Assembly (NCBI GenBank): GCA_003427395.1
Contig: BFEA01000523.1
Location: 597,818 to 655,848 of the forward strand
Length of the DNA stretch: 58,031 nt
DNA from: Chara braunii
Lineage: Eukaryota; Streptophyta; Charophyceae; Charales; Characeae
Direction: 5' to 3'
A model generated the notes under the pieces. That model was not told where the DNA came from. It did not search any database and worked only from the letters and a program-made list of their open reading frames with translations. The position numbers were made by a program, and so were the translations under genes. Shown here piece after piece: positions 21,894 to 31,890 of the stretch (positions are counted from its first letter, which is position 1; each line of letters opens with the position of its first letter).

Positions 21894-22491
21894 ATTCTCG
21901 TTTTATTTTTTGTATTATTTTCATTATTATTATTTATTTTTCGCCTTTGGTTTTTATTTCAAATGTTGTTCAGTTTATTGTTCTGCATAACATTGTTTAT
22001 TTTTCAGATTTTTTGGATTTTTTTTTTTTTTTTTTTTCCGGGTCCGCGAACACGTCGAGAGGGGGTCCCGAACGTTCGGGCGTTCGGCCCATCCCGAACA
22101 TCGGCAACTCTGCATGAGAGTATGTGGACTGAGTTCCTTGTGCCAGGTGCTAGATCTGTTCTGTAGAGAGCAAGTACTCTGCATTCTAACCATTCTAAGC
22201 AAGAGAAAGGCCTTCTGAGGCCTGCTTTTGCTAACTACAGTACCGCATCACTGCTAAAACCTGAACCCAGGACTCTAGCCCCTTTTCTTGAGAGTGTAGG
22301 AGGAATGTAGGAGGAATGATACGATGTAAGGGTTTGAGAGTAGTGGGCCAGGAAAAATGAGAATGCAGGTAGAACCTCTGCACCATTCTGTTGGGCACCA
22401 GGTGAGAACTATGCCATTTAAGTGCTATGCATTCCTGACTGGGGAATAGCTGCCTGCAACCTGTATCGGCTGCCACCTCAGCAACGAGTAA

Positions 22492-22990
22492 TCAAAACAG
22501 CCTTTTTTTGCTATCATACAATCGGGACCTTTTGTTCCCTTTAAAACGTTGTCCCATCGACTCTCCCCCATAGCATTGCATGCCCACCAAAGCCATCTCC
22601 GGTGGTGGGAAGAGGTCCGCAAAGTCCGCGAGGGGGCGAAGAGGGATGGAGGGATCAATTGTCGTCCAGTCATGGAACCGGAGGCAAACGATGCCTCCCA
22701 TCTACCTCTACTACCTCCCCTTCCCCTCTCTCTCCTCCCTTCCATAATACCTCTGCAATCCAACCCCTTTGCGTTCCCCCCAGCCAGTCTTTACTGAACC
22801 TTTCACACGGCTCTCCATCAGTTTGGCAAGACGTACTGGGTCTGGACACTGCATTCAGAAGAGGACAAAAGAGGGGAGGCCCTGTACTGGCATTTGAAGG
22901 TCATTCCTCAGCATTGACCAGGTCATCAAACCGCCCATCATAAGAGTTGTGAGGTAATATGTGGTTGGGGGTTGGGTCAGGTACGCTATC
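22492..22990 (-). pseudogene. Host LINE ORF2 C-terminus, minus strand
   Basis: The minus strand near 22780-22700 reads KDWLGGTQRGWIAEVLWKGR, then after a frameshift GGIVCLRFHDWTTIDPSIPL followed by RPLADFADLFPPPEMALVGM. This parallels the plus-strand LINE tail (WLGKEREGWVAEVKW, FHDWTSVDPG, DFADPFPPHPLSL). Only the last 100 or so residues are recognisable; upstream to about 22990 is too degraded to read. It is the protein end of the LINE whose 3' UTR is interrupted by the nested MITE and gypsy element. Confidence 0.7.
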
Positions 22991-25160
22991 CTAACCTTAT
23001 ATACCCTCCTTTATTCTTCTACCTAAGAAACAGCAGTTTTGATTGAGAGTTGTCTCATTGTGAGTTGTTTACCTTGACTATCAACCTTTTTCTGGAGCAT
23101 CTGGTGGAAGGGCTCACACATCAATGAAGATTATAAAGAGTTGAAGAAGAGAGGTGGAGAAGAGAGAGAGAGAGAGAGAAAAGAAGAGTGCGTAGACCAA
23201 AGACTCGAGAAGATTGTTTGAAAGCATAACCTTGTCTCTCTCTCGGGGATCAACACAAGGGAAACCTCTTCACAGTCATAGCCAAAGATCTCATTGCAGA
23301 CAGAACTCATCACATGCCCACCAACTTCCTGGACTGTCACTCCACGTAGCCATCCGCAAGCCAGGTTTCCCCGTCCCTCGCAGTCCGTCGCAGCAACACA
23401 TCCACCCTGCAGGATCAGTGCCAGGGCGTTTTTGGTCTGCTCACACACAAACTTGAGATCACACCAGCTAGCCGACCTTAATAGAGCTAACTTCAAGGAG
23501 AATAGAGAGAGATAAGGTTGTGCTTTCAAACCTTATCGCCGAGGGGATGCACACTTTAAAGGAGGGTTAGACGGAGAGAGGGAGGAGGGTGGGCAAGGAG
23601 TGCATCATGAGTTGCATAATCGGACCGTGGCATGGTGTTTTAGCTGCTCCCCATGCACTGATCCGAGATGCAACGTGTCTAGCCAATGAGGTTCAGGGAC
23701 TTCGAGACGAGACCGGCGGGAGAGGGAGGAAAATGGGCTTAAGAGGGTAGTAGTTCAGGCATCAAGAAGAAGGGGAAAGGAGCGAGTGTCGACGATGTCA
23801 TGTAAAATAAAAGAAGGAAGATGAGGACAGTTGAGAAGCCCACAGTGGGAAGGTGGGAAAATGATTTGAGGCAGAGAGAGAAGAGTGTGTGCGATAAGTC
23901 TAGTGCGCAAACGAGCAGTGTTCAGTTGCAAGAAGGTTGGGAGCCCATATTGCTACATACCCGCTAGATAAAGGTCCCGAGCACACGTAGACATAGCAGT
24001 ATTCCAAAACGAATTGTGGACTACGTCATGCATTGTGGATGCTTGAGTTTCTGCAAGAAATTACAAATTCAAAATACCGTTTCATGCAAGTTGCCTTGCA
24101 AAAAGACAACCGAAAAGTTTGAATAGAACGAACGGGCAACATTGACTTGACACGTCATCCGGTTCGATAAGGTGCGCCTGAAACCTCATAGAGTACAAAA
24201 TTGACGAGAAGAGAACCCGATTACAAGTTGGGTGATTATCCTTCCCGTACGCAACTTCTCCGCTATAGTAACAAAATTTCAGAAATTACAAAAATTGATG
24301 GCAGAGTGTCAATTCGCCCCGAAACAACATAGGCCCTCTCATGACCCGTCACTCAATTCGTGTGGAAGCAGGCACGAAACAGATCTTGATTCGTCATAAC
24401 GCTTTACAAACTGATTAGTAATGTACCAGCCGTGCAAATTGTGATAGGCTTACGTATGTTGTTTACAATCCCTCCAAGTTATTACGGGATTTTATACACT
24501 AGGTGTAAATTGCAGTAGCACCATTGGTTCTATGTACGTTTACAGTCACTAGGTGTAAATTGTAATAGCACCATTGGTTCTATGTTTACAGTCACTCCCA
24601 GTTATTATAGGACTTTATACACCTGGTCAGCTACTGGATAAAAGGAAGAATATACATACTGCACTTGCCTGAAGACTAGTTTACATTGCACATGCATGAT
24701 CGTCATAGCACAGAGGCTGAGGGCGCATAATATGTAGGAGAGAGACTCAGTGAGTGTTCCTAGAGTTGGGACCAAGAGGGGAGAGAGCACTCAAAGAGGA
24801 AATTGTAGAAGCAAGGTCTGCAATGGTCAGCCAAAGTGCTGCCTCAAAGCCCGCTGCTCAGCGTCTGTCATAGGGAGCCAAAGTGTTGGTTCTATTATGA
24901 GCCAATTACAGCAGCCTGGCCTGGCAGATAAGGAAATGGGAGGAGTACTGCCCCTCATGTAAAAATGGAAAGTCAGGTAGCACATACAGCAGAACAGGCG
25001 AAGAAAGTACTAGAGATAAAGGGAACCACTTGAAGGAATGGAGTCCAGAAGAGAGGTTTCAAAGGCGCTGGATGAGAGTAGACTTCCAGAAATGTATTGG
25101 GCCCCCATAAGGCAATGCATACAAGGAAAATAAAATTAGGTGTTATAGTAGTTTATACCG
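22991..25160. other. Unassigned intergenic sequence
   Basis: No recognisable coding region. It contains a GA microsatellite at 23150-23190 and a local duplication at 24471-24628. Open frames such as 23131-23529 on the minus strand show no motif. The part before 25160 may be the leader of the gag fragment that follows, judged only by position. Confidence 0.4.
24471..24628. repeat. Local tandem duplication, period 50 bp, within a longer repeat
   Basis: CACTAGGTGTAAATTG.A followed by TAGCACCATTGGTTCTATG occurs at 24497 and 24547. The outer words AGTTATTACGGGATTTTATA and AGTTATTATAGGACTTTATA flank both sides, so about 160 bases arose by repeated short duplications. Confidence 0.85.
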
Positions 25161-25164
25161 TTGA

Positions 25165-25850
25165 CCTCAGATAATATGATTGCAATGTTGTTGCAATTGA
25201 CACACAGGAAAGCAGTTCGTTTTACGAGGATCTACATTGTCAGACCTTTACCTGGACTCCAGCTGCCTGCTCTGTCAAGCACCTTGTCCGCCATGTCTCA
25301 ACCGTCTATTCCCCAGTTTGGCATTGGTCGAACCAATGGTTGTAGGGTCATCCCAGATTTCTGTACAGCCTTCTTCACGTAGTGTGCTGGCAACTGCAGG
25401 GTTGGCACCAGTTTCGATGCCTGCAGATTCTCCAGCACCTAGAGGGCCGGTTCCCACTTCCATCTTCTATGAGACGTCCTCAGTCCAACCAGCAATGTAT
25501 ACAGGTGGAAAAAAGGATAAGAACCTGGAAATGTGGCCGCCATCTGTCCCAGTGTATGTCAGGATGAAGGACACCGTTGCCGAGATGGATGGTATAGTGG
25601 CATGATGGCATTTCCATTCATTTAAGGCTTTGTGGCAGTTGGTTAGATGGCAAGATAGTAGAAGATGGGTTTGGGCGTGACTTTGCAGCACGGGCCAAAA
25701 CACGTCATGCTAGATCAGTTTATGCTCCTAGTGGAAGACCGATTTCACGAGTGAACTCAAGTGCAGAGAGCAACAGACGAGTAGGCTCAAATGTAGGAAG
25801 TGACAAATGAGCTTAGAGTGTAAGAGCATCCGAGTCGTAAGTTCAAAGAT
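25165..25850 (+). pseudogene. Decayed gag fragment related to element A
   Basis: The plus strand reads MYTGGKKDKNLEMW and SVPVYVRMKDTVAEM, paralleling FSGDKKDEALDTWLRTVPVW in element A gag. With several stops and shifts it continues as GFGRDFAARAKTRHA and LVEDRFHE, matching the GFGRN...LVEARWHN segment. Upstream Ser/Pro-rich sequence resembles the gag N-terminal linker. No pol follows; an LTR begins immediately at about 25850. It is either the remains of a deleted element or part of a non-autonomous gag-only element. Confidence 0.7.
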
Positions 25851-26866
25851 GTCTGGGACATGTGCGAGGGTTTACCCCTTGGCTTAAGGCCCTGCAGCAG
25901 GCGCGTGCCCTCCCTAAGTGAAGGCGGGCCCCCTGAATCTCAATGTGCCCTGAGTTCATCAATTTTAGCAAATCTTGGTGGGCGCCAGACAGTTGCCACG
26001 GACCAGTTGGTTACATCCGCCTTGCTTGTGAGAATCCAAAATATTTGTGAGCCTTCCAGGCTCTTCCAGCAACGCGGTCGAAGCAGGGAGCACTCTACGT
26101 TTGTGCCTGGGTGGTTGGGCATGCCTAACCAATTCGGTCCCAGGCCACTGTCTAAACGGGCCTGGGCGCAGACACTTTGGCCGAGACTGAGGCTACTGGA
26201 AACTCGGTCTCGTGTGGGAAGCAAGTGGAAAGCACCCGCCACTTTCCATATACGAAAGGGCGGGGCTCCGTGTCGGGGGTAGGGCACTTGCGTGCAGATG
26301 TGGCAGCGCTGCTGGAGCTGGCACTCGCGGGCTGCTGCGTTAGCACTAGGGCCAAGTGTGCGCGCGAATGCGGTCGTGTGAGAGGAAGGGCACTGCTGAG
26401 GGCAACGCCATAGCCAGCCCTTGTAGCCGCGCTTGGCTTGGACATAGCCCATGGAGGTGGTGGTGGTCTTCGTGCAAGAGGTTGAAGACATGGGTGATGA
26501 AGTTTAGGGTGAGAGAGAGAGAGAAATGAGGTTGATGATGTGAGGGCATATACCTGGTCTTGGCGATGGTCTACAAAGTCGACATCTTCAAGTACTTCGG
26601 TTGATGCATTGTCAATTCGTAGGCTGCTAGTAGCTGTGTAATCGTAGTCTGGGCGCTGAGCGCCAAGTAGGGGGAACGACTCTGTATACATATGTTGGTA
26701 GTGGTGAGATTATGCTCTCATTGACATTTGGATTCAGTGCTTTGGTTCGCCGTTGGGGGAATATCAGTGCATTTCTGTTTTCTGTGACAGCGTTGGATTT
26801 GCTGGCGTCCAATGTGATTTTGCATAGTGGATTTCTGTCATTGAACTCTCTCTCATTTTCCTGGCA
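25850..26866 (+). repeat. LTR of a third gypsy element (related to element A), plus strand
   Basis: Shares with the element A LTR (read in element orientation) AAGGCCC..CAGCA, GTGCCC.CCCTAAGTGAAGG, GGGCCTGGGCGCAG, CTACTGGAA and GGGCGCTG.GCGCCA, and ends CCTGGCA. It is followed by a primer site at 26870, which identifies this as a 5' LTR. The start is approximate, at TG near 25850. The downstream internal region is lost after about 27100. Confidence 0.72.
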
Positions 26867-26869
26867 ATT

Positions 26870-26884
26870 TGATATCGGAGCTGG
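26870..26884 (+). other. Primer binding site of the third gypsy element
   Basis: TGATATCGGAGCTGG starts three bases after the LTR terminal CA (26865-26866), the same ATT spacer as in element A. It differs from TGGTATCGGAGC by G to A at the third base. The following TTCGAT/TTCGTG also matches, so both elements use the same tRNA-iMet-type site. Confidence 0.8.
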
Positions 26885-27111
26885 TTCGATCCGCTCCGCT
26901 GGCTCCTTGACAATAGTTGTTTGGTGCTTCGCTGGTAATCACGCTTGTGCGTTGTTGAGAAGGCAGCCCAGGGTCGTGTGGGCGTGCCAGGAAGGCTATG
27001 TGGTGACATATAGGGGTGTACACTGGATGATTACGCCTACGCACCGCAAACACGTCTTCTCTTCTCAATCTGAGTCCGACAGCAACATTTGACAAGGTTA
27101 TTTGCAAAATC

Positions 27112-27112
<1 letters not shown>

Positions 27113-27179
<67 letters not shown>

Positions 27180-27231
27180 TGTTGTGCTTGTCCTGTCTCT
27201 TATACACATCTAGATGTGTATAAGAGACAGG

Positions 27232-27270
<39 letters not shown>

Positions 27271-27282
27271 ATGTGTGTGTGT
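27113..27282. repeat. (CT)n(GT)n microsatellite duplicated around an adapter
   Basis: The CT-then-GT tract at 27113-27178 ending TTGTTGTGCTTGTCC is repeated after the adapter at 27231-27299 with the same ending. The duplication is most simply the same locus read twice on either side of the artificial junction. Confidence 0.9.
27193..27230. other. Nextera mate-pair junction adapter (sequencing artefact)
   Basis: This is a perfect 38-base palindrome made of two 19-bp Tn5 mosaic ends head to head; the right half is AGATGTGTATAAGAGACAG. It is the circularisation junction of the Nextera mate-pair kit, not genomic DNA. Conceptual translation gives the familiar contaminant peptide SYTHLDVYKRQ. Sequence contiguity across this point is not trustworthy. 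Confidence 0.98.
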
Positions 27283-28040
27283 GTTGTTGTGCTTGTCCCT
27301 CCCCATCAGTCGGTGCGATCCTCCATTTTTTCGTTCTGAGAAGCGGTTGGTCCTCATCTGATTCCTCCTCCTCCTCCTCTGCCTGTCCCTCCTCAACCCT
27401 TTTGTCTGCCTGTGTGGGGGCAGAGCGTGGTCGCCCCCTGCGTCTCGAGGATCCGGAAGGAGGAGGCCCTTCGCCTCGTTTGGAAGGTGCCTCCTCCCCT
27501 GCCTGCTCCTTTACCTATGCAGGTGGGCGTCCTTTGCCTTTCGAGGATTATAAACGAGGACGCCCTCTCCCTCTTGCAGTCGACGCACCTCCTCGTCCAC
27601 CTCTCCCACCCCGTGGAGGTCGATAACTGAGAGGATCCCAGGTGGAAGCAGGGGCGGCCCCAAGACGACCAAGCAGTTGTGAGGGTCTGCTTCGACCTTA
27701 GAATGCATGCGGATCCTACTGGTACTTCCCCCTGCGTTGCTTCTCCTCCTCTTCCTGTTGCTGCTACTCCTAGTCCTGCTGCTGCTGCTCGGCATCCTCA
27801 TGCTCCCCCTGCTGCTGCTGCTCTTGCTCTTGTCCTCCGTGCTTCTGTTGTTGCTGCCACTGCTGCCCCCGCTGCTACTCCTCTTGCTGCTGTTCCCGTT
27901 GTTGCTCCTTGTGTTGTTGCTCCTGTTGTTGCTCCATGATATGTTGCTGCTCCTCGTGTTGATGTTGTTGTCGTTGCTGCTTCTGTCGCTGCTGCAGCTC
28001 CTCGTGTTCCTCCTCCTCATCATCATCATCAGCATGTCGT
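27283..28040 (-). pseudogene. C-terminal Gln-rich, AT-hook tail of the interrupted hAT gene
   Basis: On the minus strand one frame continues from the 28040 junction for about 250 codons: ADDDDEEEHEELQQRQKQQR, a long Gln-rich stretch, YRPPRGGRGGRGG, three AT-hook-like cores (GRGRPRL, GKGRPPA, RRRGRPRS), then an acidic run ending EESDEDQPLL. Interruptions are only in-frame stops, mostly TAG where CAG/GAG would fit. AT-hooks bind the minor groove of AT-rich DNA. It joins in frame to the hAT transposase end at 55157 once the giant element and one TCGT are removed. Whether this tail belonged to the transposase or to a downstream fusion is inference. Confidence 0.6.
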
Positions 28041-28050
28041 TGTCGGTGCG

Positions 28051-28068
28051 AATACCCTTACAAGGGTA
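28051..28068. other. Palindrome ATACCCTT-AC-AAGGGTAT near the LTR start
   Basis: Two perfect 8-bp arms separated by AC, ten bases inside the LTR terminus. It is conserved at the same place in the right LTR (about 46980-46997). The position suggests a role at the element end, such as integrase recognition, but that is inference. Confidence 0.8.
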
Positions 28069-29370
28069 TCTGTCCAGATTTGCAAGTAACTAAAAATAAG
28101 TTTGATTTAGAGTTTAAGTATACCGCATGAGGTGTGGCGGTGTCCGAGGTTTACGTTGACTGGATGGTTGACTAGAGTAGAGAGTGTGTGGGCACGCAGA
28201 CTTAAGGCGCGCATGATTTCTTTCGCTTTGATGATTGTGGAAACCGGCAGTGGTCGTCGGCCTGATTTCTATTCTTCTGATTAAACTAGGACTAAAAAGA
28301 TTTTGTCTCGTGATTGGTACGCGTGCTTGTGACTTGTGTGTACCTGCGGAGGACAGCATCGACAACAATGTGATTTTCAAAACAGTTCAGTAGGTCTGCG
28401 CGTCGCGCAGTATTGGTTTATTTAGGTGTCCGTCAGAGTTAGATCCAGCAGTAGAAGCGGTACCGTACTTAGGGGCCGTCACGACAGTTGAGGACCTTGC
28501 GCACGCCCCCCTTCTGGTTGACTTACTAGTTCCTACGTGTTCGGGGTGCCAGTGAAATTTCCTTACCCTGTTTGACTTAAAACGCGAGGCATCAGAGAAG
28601 CGCGAAGGGACTAAGGGGTTGAGGGTCCGACGAGGCCATCCCCGTGGTTTTGCCATTCACAAGGTTGGGCGTCTGGACCAAGGCGGTATTAATGTGCCCC
28701 GCATTCCCCTTCTCCTCGTCCGTACGACTTATGTTCCGCAAGGATTATTTTATTATTATTATTATTATTTATCTTTATTCCAAGCGCGGCGAGGCACCGA
28801 TTTTTTAAGGGTCGTACAGACCTGCGCGTGTTCGGGGAGCTAGCGGAACTCCCCTACCCACTCCGTTTTAAAACACGGACTGAGGGGTCCAATGTGCGAA
28901 CGAACCAGCGGGTCTTGTTGCGGGGTCAACGCTCTCCCACTCATGGCAATGTCAGGGCTGCCCCAATGACTGAACATAGCGGGGTCGGGCATGCTGTAAT
29001 GGGAACATGGGATTGGTACTGGTGTCTGTACCCATGAGCTATTGAAGTACGGGTCGAAATTCAGATGGAACGAGAAAGGAGAGGACGGCTTGCTTTCAAC
29101 AAGGCGGCTGGAGGCATTGTGAAGGCTGCAGCAGATATTGACTTATAGCCGAGTCGTCAGACTCAAATATAGGAGGGCAGAAGACTATTCAAACCATCCA
29201 GGGGCCGATACCCTCCGAAGTTTCTCTCGGATAGCTGAAATTGTAGAAGTCGCCGTCGGTAGGAGGCCTACCTATTGGTTGATTGGCAGTGTATCTCCCA
29301 CCAATCTCCGAAAGGTTCATGCGTCTTTGCTCTTCCTATCGAAAAGAAGTAGGACGAAGTGGTCGTAGGG

Positions 29371-31245
29371 GCGAAGGCTTACCCGCTGCCCTATGTTGTT
29401 GTTGGCCCATCGAAGGAAGAAAGTGTGTGGACGGCCACGGGGATTGAAAGCTCACCTGACGACGGTCCACTAGAGTGAGATTAGCGGCGAGGTCGGAGAC
29501 TTACCTGTTGACGGGTCTCTGTAAGTTGCACGTCCGACGGAAATCGCGTTGCGTTGTTGTTCCTTTGCGTTAGTAGTAGGAAGAAGCGGGGAGCGAAACA
29601 ATGAGTGAGAACAGGGTGGCAGAAGGGAGAGAGGGATGTCGCGCTCGTTCTTGATGAAATCGAGCGGGAGGATGTGGTAAGTGGAGGTTTTGGGAGTGAG
29701 CGAGCGCGAATCTGCAACCAATTTTGATAGAAAGTTAGTAAGTTTAGAATTAGAGAAGAAAAGTGTCGCGCGAAGATGGCCGGGAAAGAAAAGAGGGAAG
29801 GTGGGAAGCGCATACCTTGTGCGTTTCCGAACGAATTTCGGCAAAGTAAAAGTCGAAGTTATGGGTTTAAGGTAGGGTGGATTTAGTAGGGATGTTAGTT
29901 TTAAAAGAAAGTTGGTAAACAAGAAGTTAGTAGAGGTAGGCGAGACGCTTGGCTATGGTGCGAGAAGGATCGAGCGGGAGTAAAGATTGATTGGCATGAC
30001 CGTTTTCTCAGTCGTTCTTGGTAAGCAAAGGTAGGATCCCAGAGTTATTAAATAGGGCGACTCCGACTATGGGGCTAGATTAGAGATTGGTAGGCGGATT
30101 CGTTAGCATATGAGAGAACAAACTCCGTGGGTTCTACGGGAAGGTTGAAGATTTCGATGGATGTATCTTCCCATATAATAGCGAAAGGTTCATCCAGCTT
30201 TCGATCGCTCCACTGATCAGAGGAGCAACAAAGGAAACGAAGCAACGAGATGGGGGACTTACTATGTTGAGGGGGTCGTGTGCGATCGTGAACGTCACTA
30301 TCTTTGCGGACGTTGAAGTGCTAAAGAAGAGATCGGGTGTTCGTAGCTAGGTGTTTGCCTGCAGTCTGGTTGAAGACTCGTTTGGGGATTGCTGATGTAT
30401 CGTCCCTTGTTCTGGCAGAAGGTTCATCCGGATTTTTGCTCATCCCATCGGTGGAAGCTGTGAGGACAAGAGTCACGGAGATCTGGAGACTTACCTGTCA
30501 GTTGATACTTTGCTCGTTCCACGGGTCGAAGCGACGCGAGGAGGGGTACGGGACCGAAAGTTTAACCATTGGCTGGTCGTGGGGCCGATACATGAAACTG
30601 GCAAACTACAGATGTGAGCTTGAATCCAGCAGCCTAGCTCGGGTGGTAAGGCACTCTAGTGGCATTTAGGAGGTATTGGGCTCATTCCCCATTGGTCGCG
30701 TGTACATGGGCGAGTTGGACGCCTACCACGTAGAAGAATGACATCGTGGTATTGAGCAACTACCTGGCGTTCTGACTATTGTGACAGACTGTCGTTAATA
30801 CTGCTAAGAAGAACAGCGGGAAATCAGCAACGTAACTTGGGAACTTACCTGTTTTGTCAGGTGTGTAACTCATCCGATCGTTGAAGCAGAATGAGGCGAG
30901 TTGCAGGGTCGGAGGCTCACCCGCTGGCCTAAAGCGTTGCCCATCTGTTCGACAGAAGTGGCATGAAGTAAGTTGCGGATCGGAGGGATGTCTGTTGGTC
31001 AGTATACTGAACGAAGTAGCGGGGCGAGCGAGTTGCGGGCTTGGAGACTTACCAGATACATCGGTCATTTCGTTATACAGAGTAGTAGGAAGTTAGCTGC
31101 CTACTACAGGCCCACCTCTCCCTCAGCAACGGGTGAAGCGGCGGCAGGCTTGCTACATGAGACAGACAAGGCGGACGACTAGTATACTGTGCACTTTACC
31201 GTACAAGGTGACTGGAGAAGTGTCAGAGGTTTGAGGGCTTACCGG
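29371..31245 (-). repeat. Degenerate array carrying nine antisense splice-donor-like words
   Basis: On the minus strand GGTRAGYCTYC-type words lie at about 29377, 29447, 29495, 30254, 30484, 30840, 30911, 31043 and 31228 (plus-strand coordinates). Several match the CAG|GTAAGT donor consensus perfectly, and flanking sequence such as CGACCTCGC..CT and GACCCTGCAACTCGC is also shared. They are the conserved cores of a diverged tandem array and all recur in the right LTR. Splicing of an antisense transcript is a hypothesis, not shown. Confidence 0.6.
30627..30700 (+). other. tRNA-like A-box/B-box pair in the LTR
   Basis: TAGCTCGGGTGGTAAGGC (about 30635) resembles a tRNA D-arm/A-box, and GGGCTCATTCCCC (about 30678) resembles a T-arm/B-box (GGTTCGANTCC) at a tRNA-like distance. 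The acceptor stem does not pair, so it is not a functional tRNA. The same pair occurs in the right LTR at about 49535-49590. It may be a captured tRNA or SINE head. Confidence 0.4.
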
Positions 31246-31890
31246 TGACCATTGCATTAGAGCTGCAGAGTGTTTTGTGATTGCTGAAGGGGAGGTATTG
31301 CGGTGATTTTGAAGAGTCGACAGAGAGCCGACGGTTGACGATTTGACTTTTTGCTATACTTTGGCCACCATTGCGGGGCCCTCAGGCGATTGAAGGTTAC
31401 AAGGCCCTCTCTTGGGAGTTGAGTGAGTCCATCTCTTGTTTCTTGAGAGTCTGAAACCCCTTCTTCTGCCCTTCTTACTCTAAGTCTAGTCCAGCTCTGA
31501 GAGGAAGGCGGCAGGCGGGATTGCAACTCATAGGACCGCAGCAAGACTCTGTGGGGAGTCAGCCCACCGATTGTGAGAGCTCTGCCGGAACCTAGGCGAG
31601 GTTCTGGAGGCAGGGAACTGAGAGGTAACCATTGCTTTCCTTCTATAAACCCAGTATAACCCCTAACTATATTTTCTTGCTATGTTTGACTGAGTGTATT
31701 GCCCGTCTTCCTACTTTGACTTTCAGTTTGACTTTCATGACAATTCAAACTTAAAGGAATGCAGGTGTAATGTCGGTTTCAGTTTTATTGTTTGATTGAA
31801 AGCAGATTGTGGGATTGCATCTGAGGGAAGGATGGGAGAAAGGTTGTGTTGCTTGTGTTTGACTGGGTCAACCAAAGGCTGGGAGAATCT

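Larger units (their letters stand above)
1390..22112. mobile_element. hAT-like MITE, split by gypsy element A
   Basis: The left end reads CAGGGTTGCC at 1390 and the reverse complement of the right end reads CAGAGTTGCC from 22112. Both ends also carry AACGTTCGGG inside the terminus and an A-rich run (T-rich on the plus strand at the right end). Flanking 8-mers are CATGATAG (1382-1389) and CATGAGAG (22113-22120), an 8-bp target duplication with one mismatch as expected for hAT elements. Without the nested gypsy element (1864-21893) and one ATTC copy, the MITE is about 690 bp. It encodes no transposase. Confidence 0.75.

Noticed and set aside
22019-22040. T run read as the poly(A) tail of the minus-strand LINE at 22.5 kb
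   Set aside because: It lies inside the right end of the hAT-like MITE (before 22112); the opposite MITE end near 1480 has the matching A-rich run.
27102-27626. Plus-strand ORF of 174 codons spanning the adapter
   Set aside because: It includes the artificial adapter peptide (SYTHLDVYKRQ) and is antisense to the hAT tail frame.
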